Of a stretch of 64,000 nucleotides of DNA, positions 17,349-29,226 are shown piece after piece (the first letter of the stretch is position 1; the number at the start of each line of letters is the position of its first letter). Both the position numbers and the translations under genes were made by a program. Source of the stretch: Prevotella sp. (lineage in GTDB: Bacteria; Bacteroidota; Bacteroidia; Bacteroidales; Bacteroidaceae); NCBI GenBank assembly GCA_017538105.1, contig JAFYJN010000069.1:1-64000 (forward strand). Direction: 5' to 3'. The notes below the pieces were generated by a model. It was given only the letters and a program-made list of their open reading frames with translations. It was not told the DNA's origin and ran no database searches.

Positions 17349-18565
17349 AAAAAGTATGTAATTTCTGCGGACGTGGCGAACGGGAGGTTAAACTGATTAT
17401 ATCAGGCCTCAATGGGTTCATCTGCGAAGACTGCGTTCAACGGGCCTACGACATCGTGAAGACATCGGGGGTGCTCGATACGGGAAATAACAGCTTTGCC
17501 GACGAGACCTTCGACGTGAAAAAATTGCTTAAGCCCAAGCAGATAAAGGAGCACCTCGACCAATACGTGATAGGACAGGAGGATGCCAAGCGACACTTGT
17601 CTGTGGCTGTCTATAACCATTACAAACGACTCGGACAGAAGGTTGACGATGATGGCGTGGAGATAGAGAAGAGCAACATCATAATGGTTGGCAGTACGGG
17701 AACAGGAAAGACGCTCTTGGCCCGCACTATCGCCAAATTGTTGAAGGTGCCCTTTACAATCGTCGACGCTACAGTGTTCACTGAGGCGGGATATGTGGGC
17801 GAAGACGTGGAGAGTATCCTGTCGCGACTGCTTCAAGTGGCTGACTATAACGTGAAAGCTGCTGAGAGGGGCATCGTGTTCATCGACGAGATAGACAAAA
17901 TTGCTCGTAAGAGCGATAACCCTTCCATTACGCGTGACGTGAGCGGCGAGGGTGTGCAGCAGGGACTGCTCAAACTGCTCGAGGGTACGATGGTTAACGT
18001 GCCACCACAGGGAGGACGCAAGCATCCCGACCAGGAATATATACATGTAGACACACGTAATATCCTTTTCATCTGCGGTGGAGCCTTTGACGGTATCGAG
18101 AGGAAGATTGCGCAACGTCTCAATACGCATGTGGTGGGGTACAACTCGGTGCAGAACGTCAGGAATATCGACAAGGAGGATATGATGAAATATATCTTGC
18201 CACAAGATCTCAAGTCGTTCGGACTCATTCCCGAAATCATCGGACGACTGCCAGTACTCACACACCTCAACCCTCTCGATAGGGATGCGCTGCAACGAAT
18301 ACTCATTGAACCGAAAAACTCCATCATCAAACAATATCAGAAATTGTTCGAGATGGACGGCATAACATTAAAATTCGAAGATGATGCTCTTGACGTCATC
18401 GTCGACAAAGCCATGGAATATAAACTCGGAGCACGAGGGCTCCGCTCCATTGTAGAAAGCATCATGCTCGATGCGATGTTTGAAAAGCCTTCGCAACGTG
18501 TGAAGAAATTCACCGTCACTGCCGACTATGTGCGTAATCAACTGCATGACGTGCACTTCGCTTGA
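17345..18565 (+). CDS. clpX: Clp protease ATP-binding subunit ClpX
   Basis: A 406-residue unfoldase. The N-terminal zinc finger (CNFC ... CEDC, residues about 5-31) recognises adaptors. The AAA+ core has Walker A GSTGTGKT, Walker B FIDEID, the pore loop GYVGEDVE, and RGLRSI in the sensor-2 region. It feeds substrates to the upstream ClpP. ATGA overlap with clpP indicates coupling. Confidence 0.97.
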   Translation: MKKVCNFCGRGEREVKLIISGLNGFICEDCVQRAYDIVKTSGVLDTGNNSFADETFDVKKLLKPKQIKEHLDQYVIGQEDAKRHLSVAVYNHYKRLGQKVDDDGVEIEKSNIIMVGSTGTGKTLLARTIAKLLKVPFTIVDATVFTEAGYVGEDVESILSRLLQVADYNVKAAERGIVFIDEIDKIARKSDNPSITRDVSGEGVQQGLLKLLEGTMVNVPPQGGRKHPDQEYIHVDTRNILFICGGAFDGIERKIAQRLNTHVVGYNSVQNVRNIDKEDMMKYILPQDLKSFGLIPEIIGRLPVLTHLNPLDRDALQRILIEPKNSIIKQYQKLFEMDGITLKFEDDALDVIVDKAMEYKLGARGLRSIVESIMLDAMFEKPSQRVKKFTVTADYVRNQLHDVHFA

Positions 18566-18635
18566 CAGTTGAAAAAGCACACTCCTTACCCCAAACAATA
18601 AAAACCTTGCCTTCAAGGATAACCCCATTCTGAAC

Positions 18636-20813
18636 ATGACAACCGATGTTAATCTGACCGAACAATTAAAAAGACACTTTGGCTTCGACAAGTTCAAAGG
18701 CGACCAAGAGGCTATCATACGCAATGTGCTCGCTGGTAACGATACTTTCGTGCTCATGCCTACAGGTGGCGGGAAATCGCTTTGCTACCAATTGCCCTCA
18801 CTCATTATGGAGGGTACGGCGATAGTCATATCACCGCTCATCGCATTGATGAAAAACCAAGTGGATGTCATCAATGGCATGAGTGAAGAGGAGGGTATGG
18901 CTCATTACCTCAATTCTTCTCTCAACAAGGCGGCGATAGACCAAGTGAAAGCGGACATCTTGGCTGGGAAGACCAAACTGTTGTATGTGGCTCCCGAATC
19001 TCTTAACAAAGACGATAATGTGGAGTTCCTCAAAAGCGTGAAAATATCTTTCTACGCTGTCGACGAGGCTCACTGTATTTCAGAATGGGGACATGACTTC
19101 CGACCAGAATACCGCAATATCCGGCCTACGATCCTGCGCATAGGGGTGGCTCCGGTGATAGCCTTGACGGCTACAGCCACCGACAAGGTGCGAACGGATA
19201 TCAAGAAAAGTCTGGGCATCGTTGATGCTCGGGAATTCAAAAGTTCTTTCAATAGGCAGAACCTGTATTATGAGGTGAGGCCAAAGACAAAGGAAATCGA
19301 CAAACAAATTATCCGATTTGTCAAGCAGAATGCGGGAAAGAGTGGCATCATTTATTGCTTGTCGAGGAAAAAAGTGGAGGAACTGGCGGCCGTACTTGAG
19401 GCTAACGACATTAAGGCGAAGGCATATCATGCAGGTCTCGACTCAGCAACGCGTAACACCACACAGGATGATTTCCTCATGGAAAAAATTGATATCATCG
19501 TCGCTACCATCGCATTCGGGATGGGTATAGACAAACCTGATGTACGCTTTGTCATACATTACGACATACCCAAGAGCTTGGAGGGGTATTATCAGGAGAC
19601 GGGAAGAGCCGGACGAGATGGTGGAGAAGGGAAATGCATCACGTTCTATGCTTATAAGGACTTGCAGAAACTGGAGAAGTTTATGGAGAACAAACCGGTG
19701 GCGGAGCAAGACATAGGCCGACAACTGCTACAGGAGACGGCGGCATACGCAGAGTCGTCGGTATGCAGGAGAAAAATGCTGCTTCACTACTTCGGCGAGG
19801 AATACAACAAGGAAAACTGTGGCAACTGCGACAACTGTTTGCATCCAAAGAAGAAAATCGAGGGACGCGATATCCTGCTCATTGTACTCCAGGCAGTGGC
19901 AGCGCTGAAGGAGAATTTCCGTAGCGAATATGTCATCGACTTCGTCAAAGGACGCAATACCGAGGACATCGTCTCTCACCACCACGATGAATTGGAAGAG
20001 TTCGGTAGTGGTGAGGATGAGGACGAGAAACTGTGGAATCCGGTGATTCGTCAGGCCCTTATCGCTGGTTACCTGAGGAAGGATGTGGAAAACTACGGAC
20101 TGTTGAAACTGACGGCTGCGGGAAAACGTTTCATTAAGAATCCGCATTCGTTCCTCATCGTGGAAGATGCTGAGTTTAACGATGATGACGATGATGAGGG
20201 TGGCGAGGGCCTGGGAAGCGCTCTCGACCCGGAACTGTACGCCATGTTGCGCGATCTCAGAAAGGAGATGTCGAAGAAATTAAAGGTGCCACCCTATGTG
20301 ATTTTCCAAGATCCTTCGCTCGAACAAATGGCGACGATGTATCCTATCAACCTCGAAGAATTGCAGAATATACAGGGGGTGGGTGCAGGCAAGGCCAAGC
20401 GCTACGGTGCTGAATTCTGCAATCTCATCAAACGCTATTGCGACGAGAAAGAGATTGTGCGTCCGGAAGAGTTGAGGGTGCGTACGGTGGCCAAAAAGTC
20501 GATGGATAAGGTGAAAATTATCCAGAACATTGATAGACAGGTGCCTCTCAATGAGATTGCAGCCAGCCTGGGACTCGATTTCGAACAACTGTTGGAAAAC
20601 ATCGAATCCATTGTATACAGTGGCACAAAACTCAATATCGACTATTTCCTCGATGAAGAGATGGACGATGACCTTGTCGATGACATCTACGACTATTTCA
20701 GCGAGAGCGAGACCGACGACCTTGCGGCTGCCATGGAGGAACTGGGAGACGAGGCCGACGAAGACCAAGTGCGGTTGGTGAGGGTGAAATTCCTTTCCGA
20801 AATGGCGAATTAG
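18636..20813 (+). CDS. recQ: ATP-dependent DNA helicase RecQ
   Basis: A 725-residue 3'-5' helicase. Motif I is TGGGKSLCYQLP, motif II DEAH (VDEAHCISEWGHDFR), and motif VI QETGRAGRDG. The zinc-binding region has CRRKMLLHYFGE...CGNCDNC. A winged-helix domain and an HRDC-like domain (about 530-600) follow. The C-terminal extension of about 120 residues is highly acidic (SESETDD, EADEDQ), longer than in E. coli RecQ. It lies about 70 bases after clpX and ends at a terminator. Confidence 0.95.
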   Translation: MTTDVNLTEQLKRHFGFDKFKGDQEAIIRNVLAGNDTFVLMPTGGGKSLCYQLPSLIMEGTAIVISPLIALMKNQVDVINGMSEEEGMAHYLNSSLNKAAIDQVKADILAGKTKLLYVAPESLNKDDNVEFLKSVKISFYAVDEAHCISEWGHDFRPEYRNIRPTILRIGVAPVIALTATATDKVRTDIKKSLGIVDAREFKSSFNRQNLYYEVRPKTKEIDKQIIRFVKQNAGKSGIIYCLSRKKVEELAAVLEANDIKAKAYHAGLDSATRNTTQDDFLMEKIDIIVATIAFGMGIDKPDVRFVIHYDIPKSLEGYYQETGRAGRDGGEGKCITFYAYKDLQKLEKFMENKPVAEQDIGRQLLQETAAYAESSVCRRKMLLHYFGEEYNKENCGNCDNCLHPKKKIEGRDILLIVLQAVAALKENFRSEYVIDFVKGRNTEDIVSHHHDELEEFGSGEDEDEKLWNPVIRQALIAGYLRKDVENYGLLKLTAAGKRFIKNPHSFLIVEDAEFNDDDDDEGGEGLGSALDPELYAMLRDLRKEMSKKLKVPPYVIFQDPSLEQMATMYPINLEELQNIQGVGAGKAKRYGAEFCNLIKRYCDEKEIVRPEELRVRTVAKKSMDKVKIIQNIDRQVPLNEIAASLGLDFEQLLENIESIVYSGTKLNIDYFLDEEMDDDLVDDIYDYFSESETDDLAAAMEELGDEADEDQVRLVRVKFLSEMAN

Positions 20814-20849
20814 CCATGAACGAAAGAATTCCGTTAAATTCAATTAAAT

Positions 20850-20882
20850 AAGGAGAAAAGCCTGCATGGCTTTTCTCCTTTT
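20850..20882 (+). terminator. Terminator after recQ
   Basis: A perfect 13-bp stem, AAGGAGAAAAGCC paired with GGCTTTTCTCCTT, has loop TGCAT and is followed by TT. Confidence 0.85.
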
Positions 20883-20895
20883 GAAAAAATATTGC

Positions 20896-20903
20896 TAATT
20901 TTG
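20896..20903 (+). promoter_or_regulatory. -7 element for guaB
   Basis: TAATTTTG lies 26 bases before the guaB ATG. No convincing -33 box is visible because the terminator stem occupies that position. Confidence 0.5.
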
Positions 20904-20913
20904 CACGCAATAA

Positions 20914-22407
<1,494 letters not shown>

Positions 22408-22519
22408 ATGTCGGACTTGGAGCCTTCAAAAAGGAAATTAAGAATAGATAATTATACAATATGGTTTGGTAACCCGTTCTTCTTTCTTGAACTACCGAAC
22501 TCGTAAAATTCTAATAACA

Positions 22520-23947
22520 ATGAGAATAAAACATCTATTGGGCATGTTGCTCTTGCTCGCTTCGGCTGCCCAAGCTCAAAATGATCCCATAGTCATGACG
22601 GTCAATGGAATGCCTGTCACTCGGTCTGAATTCGAATATTCCTATAACAAGAACAATTCCGAGGGAGTCATCGATAAAAAGACGGTGAAAGAATATGTTG
22701 ATTTGTTCGTCAATTATAAACTGAAAGTAGCGGCAGCGCTTGAAGCGGGAATTGATACTACACAGGCTTTCAAATCGGAATTTGCCATGTACCGCGATCA
22801 ACAGATACGGCCTATGGTCATCAATGACGATGACATTGAGGCTGAAGCGCGACGTATCTACACACGCACACAACGGCAGGTAGACTCGCTGGGTGGAATG
22901 ATTAAACCCGCGCACATATTGCTGGCGGTGAACCAGAACGCCACGAAGGCGGAACAGGAAAAAGCAAAGAACCGAATTGACTCCATCTATGGGGTGATAC
23001 AGCGCGGTGGTGATTTCGCGGAATTGGCAAAACTACACTCCGATGACCGTGGGTCGGCTCTCCAAGGAGGCGAACTGCCATGGTGCCAGCCGGGACAACT
23101 GGTGCAGGAGTTCGAACGCGAGGCCTATGCATTAAAGAAGGGACAGATGAGCCGTCCGTTCCTCAGTCCTTATGGATACCATATTATTTTGATGAAAGAC
23201 CGCAGCATGTTCTTCCCCTATGACTCGTTGCGTACGGATATCATCACCTTTATTGACAGGCGTGGCTTGCGCGAGGGCATCATCGACCATAAATTGGAGG
23301 AAATGGCACAGCAACGGGGTGGTGACGCCACGCCAGCAAGCGTTTTGGCGGAAATGACGGAACAGTTTGCCGCACAGGATGCGGACTTGAACAACCTCAT
23401 TCGTGAATACCACGACGGATTGCTGCTCTATGAAATAAGCAACCGCAACGTGTGGGAAAAGGCCGCAAAGGATGAAAAGGCTCTCGCTGCTTATTTTCAG
23501 AAGCACAAGAAGGATTATAAGTGGGAATCTCCACGCTTTAAGGGTATTGCCTATCATGTTAAGGACAAAAAAGACGTGAAAGCGGTGAAAAAATGTGTGA
23601 AGGGTCTGCCTTTCGACCAGTGGAATGAGAAACTGCGCACGACTTTCAATGCCGACTCGGTGTTACGCATTCGCGTGGAGAAGGGTCTGTTCAAACCTGG
23701 CGATAACCCTTTGGTAGACCGTGAAGTTTTCGGACGCGCAACGACGGTAACTCCAACTCCCGATTTCCCCATCGATGCAACCTTTGGCAAGGTACTTAAG
23801 GCTCCGAAGGAATATACCGATGTGAAAGGACAGGTGACGGCCGACTATCAAGACCAGTTGGAGCGTGAATGGGTGGCTGAACTGCGTAAGCGATATCCTG
23901 TGGTTATCAACCAGGAGGTGCTCGAAACGGTTAACAACCATCAATAA
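22520..23947 (+). CDS. Periplasmic peptidyl-prolyl isomerase, PpiC/parvulin type
   Basis: A 475-residue secreted protein with a type I signal peptide (MRIKHLLGMLLLLASAAQAQ). A SurA-like N-terminal chaperone region is followed by a parvulin domain with the pattern HILLAVN ... GGDFAELAKLHSDD ... GGELPW and FGYH-like PYGYHIILM (about residues 130-235). It is followed 8 bases later by a second SurA-like gene, so both probably help fold outer-membrane proteins. ATG 22520 is chosen for the signal peptide. Confidence 0.9.
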   Translation: MRIKHLLGMLLLLASAAQAQNDPIVMTVNGMPVTRSEFEYSYNKNNSEGVIDKKTVKEYVDLFVNYKLKVAAALEAGIDTTQAFKSEFAMYRDQQIRPMVINDDDIEAEARRIYTRTQRQVDSLGGMIKPAHILLAVNQNATKAEQEKAKNRIDSIYGVIQRGGDFAELAKLHSDDRGSALQGGELPWCQPGQLVQEFEREAYALKKGQMSRPFLSPYGYHIILMKDRSMFFPYDSLRTDIITFIDRRGLREGIIDHKLEEMAQQRGGDATPASVLAEMTEQFAAQDADLNNLIREYHDGLLLYEISNRNVWEKAAKDEKALAAYFQKHKKDYKWESPRFKGIAYHVKDKKDVKAVKKCVKGLPFDQWNEKLRTTFNADSVLRIRVEKGLFKPGDNPLVDREVFGRATTVTPTPDFPIDATFGKVLKAPKEYTDVKGQVTADYQDQLEREWVAELRKRYPVVINQEVLETVNNHQ

Positions 23948-23955
23948 ACGACAAG

Positions 23956-25380
23956 ATGAAAGTGAAAACGATAACTGGCTTGGCGGCTGCCGTGATGACA
24001 TGGGTCGTGATGAGCACCAATGCCCGCATGCCTTATACACCGACTGTCGCTGCTGACAATGACTCGTCAAGAGTGAACGTTCCAGCAACAAATGGCAATG
24101 TGGTCGACGAGGTGGTGTGGGTCGTGGGAGACGAGGCCATTCTTAAATCTGACATCGAGATGATGCGGCTGCAGGCCGAACAGGAGGGGTTGACCTGGAG
24201 CGGTGATCCCGACTGCTCTATCCCTGAACAGTTGGCTGTGCAGAAACTGTTTCTCCATCAAGCTGCCATTGACAGCATCGAGGTGACTGAGAGCGAGATT
24301 ACACAAAGTATAGAAGAGCAACTGAACTACTGGATTCAGATGATTGGCTCCCGTGAAAAACTGGAGGAATATCGCAAACAAAGCATCACGCAGATGCGAC
24401 AGGAGATGCACGATGACTTCAAAAACCGAGAGTTGGTGCAGAAGATGAAGCAAAAACTGGTGAGCGACATCAATGTGTCACCAGCAGAGGTGCGCAACTA
24501 TTTCAAGGATATGCCACAGGATAGCTTGCCCATGATTCCCACCTTGGTGGAGGTGCAGATTATCACAAGCGAACCTAGGGTGACTCAAGAGGAGGTGAAC
24601 CGCGTAAAAAATCAGTTGCGTGAATATACAGAGCGCGTGAACAATGGAGAGACTACTTTCGCTACACTCGCTCGGCTCTATTCTGAAGATGGCTCGGCAC
24701 GACAGGGTGGAGAATTGGGCTATACTCCCAGGGCGGCTCTCGATCCAGCTTTTGCAAGTGTGGCTTTCAACCTTACTGATCCCAAGAAAGTGTCGAAAGT
24801 GGTCGAGACGGAATTTGGATACCATATCATCCAACTCATCGATCGCCGAGGCGATCGTATCAACGTGAGGCATATCCTCTTGAAGCCACGAGTCAGTTCG
24901 GAAGCTATCACAAAGGCCAAAGAGAGACTTGACTCGGTGGCTAACGATGTTCGAGGGGGGAAATTTACGTTCGACGATGCGGCAACTTATATCTCCGACG
25001 ATAAAGACACTAAGAGAAACCACGGACTGATGGCCAATGTCACTGACCAGACACGCACTTCGAGATTCCGGATGCAGGATTTGCCAACAGAGGTGGCTCG
25101 ACAGGTGGAACGTATGCAGGTGGGCGACATATCACCGTCGTTCGAGATGATCAACTCGAAAGGTAAGAGGGTGTGCGCCATTGTGAAACTTAAAAGTCGT
25201 ACGGATAGCCATCGCGCCACCATTACCGAGGATTTTCAGGTGATGAAGGATGTGGTGTTGGCCAAACGACGTGAACAGGCGCTTCATGATTGGGTGGCTC
25301 AAAAATTGAAAAACACCTACGTGAGGATGAATGAACAATATCGCGACTGTAAGTTCGAATATGAGGGTTGGGTGAAATGA
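23956..25380 (+). CDS. surA: SurA-like periplasmic chaperone / prolyl isomerase
   Basis: A 474-residue secreted protein. After a signal peptide (about residues 1-23) come the SurA N-terminal region (VDEVVWVVGDEAILKSDIE, IPEQLAVQKLF) and two parvulin domains: VEVQIITSEP...SARQGGELGY...FGYHIIQLI and INVRHILLKP onwards. The second seems less complete. It most resembles SurA, which escorts beta-barrel proteins across the periplasm. Its stop overlaps the next start (TGATG). Confidence 0.92.
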   Translation: MKVKTITGLAAAVMTWVVMSTNARMPYTPTVAADNDSSRVNVPATNGNVVDEVVWVVGDEAILKSDIEMMRLQAEQEGLTWSGDPDCSIPEQLAVQKLFLHQAAIDSIEVTESEITQSIEEQLNYWIQMIGSREKLEEYRKQSITQMRQEMHDDFKNRELVQKMKQKLVSDINVSPAEVRNYFKDMPQDSLPMIPTLVEVQIITSEPRVTQEEVNRVKNQLREYTERVNNGETTFATLARLYSEDGSARQGGELGYTPRAALDPAFASVAFNLTDPKKVSKVVETEFGYHIIQLIDRRGDRINVRHILLKPRVSSEAITKAKERLDSVANDVRGGKFTFDDAATYISDDKDTKRNHGLMANVTDQTRTSRFRMQDLPTEVARQVERMQVGDISPSFEMINSKGKRVCAIVKLKSRTDSHRATITEDFQVMKDVVLAKRREQALHDWVAQKLKNTYVRMNEQYRDCKFEYEGWVK

Positions 25381-26999
25381 TGTTGTCTTGGTCATGGCTA
25401 AACAGGATGGCGGGCAGGGGCCTGGCGACAGTCTTGCTCTGCCTGGTTTGCATGACCGTATGGGGACAGAAACGTGGAACGGCCGATGACCGTATTTACC
25501 TGGAACACTCCAACGAACTGCGACACGATGAGATGAGCAAACCGGGTGTGCAGATAGTGAAAGGAAATGTGGCCTTTCGACATGCTGGAACGAGACTTAC
25601 GTGCGACAGTGCTTATTTCAACCAAAACAATAATTCTTTCGAGGCTTTCGGACATGTGCGCATGGTTCAGGGTGATACCCTCTCTATGCAGAGCGACTAT
25701 GCTTTCTACGATGGGCGACCGATGGTGGAAATGGTGTATGCCCGCAAAAACGTGGTAGTGGTGCACAGAAAAACGTCTATTCTATATACCGATAGCCTGA
25801 ATTACGACAGAAAATACAATTTCGTCTACTTCGCTGAAGGTGGACACCTCGTTGACAAGAAGAAAAAGGTGGATTTGGTGGGCGATTGGGGTAGGTATAA
25901 TCTCGATAGCCGCGATGCCGTGGTGTATTACGGAGTGGTGCTGAAAAGCCCTGACTACGAAATTCATACGGATACACTGTATTATGACGCTCGTTTGGAA
26001 CGGGCACAGATAGTGAGCCGTTCCACCATTTATTCTCTCAAGGACAATTACCAGATTGTCTCCTCAAATGGCTATTATTACATGGCGGGAGATAAGACGG
26101 AACTTTTTGACCGCTCTACCATTGAAAACCAGCAGCGGATGATTACGGGTGACAGTCTCTTCTACGACAGTGAAAAGAAAAAGAGTAGGGGGGTGGGAAA
26201 CGTGGTCTATGTTGACAAGAAAAATAAAAACAGCTTGACCGCGGGTTCTTTCGTCTATGATGAGAAAACCGGGGAGGGACTGGCAACAAGAAATCCAGTG
26301 TTTATCGACTATTCTCAGAAAGACACATTGTTCCTCCATGCAGACACCATGAGAGTGAAAACGTTCTTTATGGACACCGACTCAATGTACCGCGAGGTAT
26401 ATTGTTATAATAAGGTACGCGCGTATAGAATTGATGTGCAGGCGGTATGTGACTCGATGGTGGTGTGTTCCAAGGATTCTTCGCTTGTGATGTTAAGAGA
26501 CCCAATTGTGTGGAATGATGATAGGCAACTTTTGGGTGACCGTATCACGGTGTTTATGAACGATTCGACGGTACGCGAGGCTTGGGTGGAGGGCAATGCC
26601 TTTAGTGTTGAACTGATGTTCGACGGGGAACACTATAATCAAGTATCCTCGAAAAGGATGAATGCTTATTTCGACAATGCGGGGCACTTGCGGCTTAATG
26701 AGGCGATAGGGAATGTGCAATTGGTGTTTTATCCCATCGACGATAAGGACAGTTCTCTCATCGCCATGATATATAACGAGACGGACACCATGCGTATGTA
26801 TCTGTCGGAACAACGTAAGATGAAGAAGATATGGATGCATGCCTCTGACGGTGTCGTCTATCCACTGACACAGGTGCCTCCGTCCCGTGACAGGCTGCCG
26901 GGTTTCGGATGGTACGATTATGTGAGGCCATTGAACAAGAATGATATATTCATATGGCGTGGTAAACAACGTGAGGCGAAGGAAGGAGGTAAACCATGA
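25380..26999 (+). CDS. OstA/LptA-like organic solvent tolerance protein
   Basis: About 540 residues with an N-terminal signal segment (LATVLLCLVCMTVWGQ). The mature protein is built of LptA/OstA beta-jellyroll repeats, with recurrent turns such as VKGNVAFRH, AFGHVRMVQGD and ADKTEL-type strands, each strand pair ending in an aromatic or charged stretch. Family members bind LPS and bridge the periplasm, or form the N-terminal half of LptD. Either of two adjacent ATG codons (25377, 25380) may be used. It overlaps the surA stop and the next gene's start, so this is an envelope-assembly operon. Confidence 0.88.
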   Translation: MLSWSWLNRMAGRGLATVLLCLVCMTVWGQKRGTADDRIYLEHSNELRHDEMSKPGVQIVKGNVAFRHAGTRLTCDSAYFNQNNNSFEAFGHVRMVQGDTLSMQSDYAFYDGRPMVEMVYARKNVVVVHRKTSILYTDSLNYDRKYNFVYFAEGGHLVDKKKKVDLVGDWGRYNLDSRDAVVYYGVVLKSPDYEIHTDTLYYDARLERAQIVSRSTIYSLKDNYQIVSSNGYYYMAGDKTELFDRSTIENQQRMITGDSLFYDSEKKKSRGVGNVVYVDKKNKNSLTAGSFVYDEKTGEGLATRNPVFIDYSQKDTLFLHADTMRVKTFFMDTDSMYREVYCYNKVRAYRIDVQAVCDSMVVCSKDSSLVMLRDPIVWNDDRQLLGDRITVFMNDSTVREAWVEGNAFSVELMFDGEHYNQVSSKRMNAYFDNAGHLRLNEAIGNVQLVFYPIDDKDSSLIAMIYNETDTMRMYLSEQRKMKKIWMHASDGVVYPLTQVPPSRDRLPGFGWYDYVRPLNKNDIFIWRGKQREAKEGGKP

Positions 27000-27199
27000 A
27001 CTTGTTCCTTGTGCGCAAACCTCGTCCTTTCCACCATGAGATGATCTACCAAGGAAGGATGAAGACGGAGAAGAAAGAAATCTCTCGTCTTCATTTCGCA
27101 ACGGACAAGTCTAAGGTCAATCCCAAACGGGTATTCCTTCTCGAAGTGGCTCTATTGGCTCTATTGGTGGTTTTGTTGGCCTTTTTTTCTTACATTTAA
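26996..27199 (+). CDS. Small single-pass membrane protein
   Basis: A 67-residue protein whose start overlaps the OstA-like stop by 4 bases (ATGA). The N-terminal 45 residues are basic (RKPRPFHHE, RMKTEKKE, KSKVNPKR) and the last 20 are a hydrophobic helix (VFLLEVALLALLVVLLAFF), giving a tail-anchored topology. It is likely a partner of the OstA-like protein or mutL only by operon position. Function unknown. Confidence 0.75.
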   Translation: MNLFLVRKPRPFHHEMIYQGRMKTEKKEISRLHFATDKSKVNPKRVFLLEVALLALLVVLLAFFSYI

Positions 27200-27255
27200 C
27201 GCTCCTTCTAACTTCCTCTTCTATTTAATACCCCTTCTAATTCCTATTTAATCTA

Positions 27256-29052
27256 ATGAGCGACATCATACAACTTTTACCGGATAGTGTGGCAAACCAG
27301 ATTGCCGCTGGTGAGGTAATACAACGACCCGCGTCTGTGGTCAAGGAATTGGTGGAAAATGCTGTCGATGCTGGGGCGAAACATATTCATGTGTCGGTGG
27401 TGGATGCCGGAAGAACCACCATTCAGGTGGTCGATGACGGTACGGGTATGTCGGCCACGGATGCTCGCCTTGCGTTCGAAAGGCATGCCACGTCAAAGAT
27501 CAGGCATGCTGACGACCTTTTCGACCTTCGGACAATGGGCTTCCGAGGGGAGGCTCTGCCTTCTATAGCGGCAGTGGCACAAGTGGAACTGCGCACGCGC
27601 AGAGGTGAAGATGAGTTGGGCACGTTGCTCAATATTTCAGGCTCGCGATTCCTCTCTCAGGAACCGGTGGCTTGCCAACAAGGTTGCAACTTCAAGGTGG
27701 AAAACCTATTCTTCAATGTGCCGGCAAGGAGAAAATTCCTCAAATCAAACGCTACGGAACTGGGAAATGTGCTGGCGGCCTTCGAACGTATCGTGCTGGT
27801 GAACCCGGACATTACGTTCTCTCTCCAAAGTAACGGAACGGAACTGATGAGCTTGCCTGCAACGGGATTGCGACAGCGCATCGTCGATGTATTTGGAAAA
27901 CGGATGAATCAAGACCTGCTTCCCGTGGAGGTGGAAACAGGATTGTGCCGTATCTATGGCTATGTGGGTAAACCTGAAGCGTCGAGGAAAAAAGGGGCGC
28001 AACAGTTCTTCTTTGTCAACGGTCGTTTTATGAGACATGCCTATTTCAACAAGGCTGTTCAGTCAGCATTCGAACGTATCGTGGCTCAGGGTGAACAGGT
28101 GCCCTATTTCATCTATTTCGAAGTGGCCCCTGCTGACATCGACGTGAACATTCATCCTACTAAAACGGAAATTAAGTTCGAAAATGAACAGTCCATTTGG
28201 CAAATCCTTACGGCGGCCATTCGCGATGCCGTGGGACGGTTCAATGAGGTGCCAACCATAGATTTCGATACTGTCGGACGCCCCGACATCCCAGTCTACC
28301 TTGAGAAAGGGGATGCCAAAATACCGAAGACAAATTATAATCCTGGCTATAATCCTTTCGATGGCTGTCCAACGCAAAATAAACAGAAAGTGCCAGAACA
28401 ATGGGAACAACTTTTCCCTGATATGGTAGAAAGGAACGAGGAACCTGGCTTGTTCGGACAGGTGGGCGTTGATGACAACATCATCGACGATAAGTCGACT
28501 GACCACTATCAGTACAAAGGAAGGTATGTCATGACGGCAGTGAAATCGGGACTGATGGTCATCGACCAACATAGGGCTCACTTGCGTATCCTCTTCGAGG
28601 AGTATCTGAAACGCACACAGCATCATCATTGGACGACTCAACGGTTGCTCTTTCCCGAAGAACTGTCGCTCTCGGCTTCGGACAAGGTGGGGTTACAAAC
28701 AGTGGCGAAGGAACTGCGCAACTTGGGCTTCGACTTTGACGATACGGACGAAGGGATGGTGTTGAGAGGAATACCCGCTGGCATCGACGATGTGGCACCG
28801 ACCAAACTGATGGCCGATGTGTTGGCACAGGCGGCATCACTCGAGCAGAGGGCAACGGACAAGATGACGGAAACACTGGTGTTGGGCATGGCACGGAGCG
28901 CAGCTATACCCTATGGGCAAGTGCTTTCCAATGAAGAAATGGATCATCTGGTGAATGGCTTGTTTCGGTGTAGTGATGTGAATATCGCTCCCGACGGCCA
29001 CCGCATTCATTTCATCCTCCAACAGCAGGAAATAGAAAAAATGCTCGGATAA
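27256..29052 (+). CDS. mutL: DNA mismatch repair protein MutL
   Basis: A 598-residue GHKL ATPase that links MutS to downstream excision. ATPase motifs: NAVDAG, DDGTGM, ATSKI and GFRGEAL (N-terminal 100 residues), and KTEIKF near the end of the conserved domain. The C-terminal dimerisation domain is present, but the endonuclease motifs DQHA-x2-E, the Cys motif and CPHGRP are all altered (see findings). It is the last gene in this run. Confidence 0.95.
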   Translation: MSDIIQLLPDSVANQIAAGEVIQRPASVVKELVENAVDAGAKHIHVSVVDAGRTTIQVVDDGTGMSATDARLAFERHATSKIRHADDLFDLRTMGFRGEALPSIAAVAQVELRTRRGEDELGTLLNISGSRFLSQEPVACQQGCNFKVENLFFNVPARRKFLKSNATELGNVLAAFERIVLVNPDITFSLQSNGTELMSLPATGLRQRIVDVFGKRMNQDLLPVEVETGLCRIYGYVGKPEASRKKGAQQFFFVNGRFMRHAYFNKAVQSAFERIVAQGEQVPYFIYFEVAPADIDVNIHPTKTEIKFENEQSIWQILTAAIRDAVGRFNEVPTIDFDTVGRPDIPVYLEKGDAKIPKTNYNPGYNPFDGCPTQNKQKVPEQWEQLFPDMVERNEEPGLFGQVGVDDNIIDDKSTDHYQYKGRYVMTAVKSGLMVIDQHRAHLRILFEEYLKRTQHHHWTTQRLLFPEELSLSASDKVGLQTVAKELRNLGFDFDDTDEGMVLRGIPAGIDDVAPTKLMADVLAQAASLEQRATDKMTETLVLGMARSAAIPYGQVLSNEEMDHLVNGLFRCSDVNIAPDGHRIHFILQQQEIEKMLG

Positions 29053-29226
29053 GCGGTAAATTTTTCAACTTTTTTATAAAAAATGGCATTTTTTTAGAAA
29101 AAAAATGAAAAAATATGAAGAAAAATGGAGAAGTTTTAAAATTTATTATTATCTTTGCCAGCGAATTCGAATTAAATCTCTTCTTAAGAACATTAAATTT
29201 TTTTGATTGTTTAATATAAAAAGGTT
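29053..29226. other. AT-rich leader and promoter region of ompA
   Basis: Very AT-rich. A -7 element TATCTTTG at 29150-29157 puts transcription start near 29163, giving a leader of about 60 bases before the ompA ATG, unusually long for this genome. The leader ends TTGTTTAATATAAAAAGGTT. No hairpin or known riboswitch is obvious. Confidence 0.55.
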
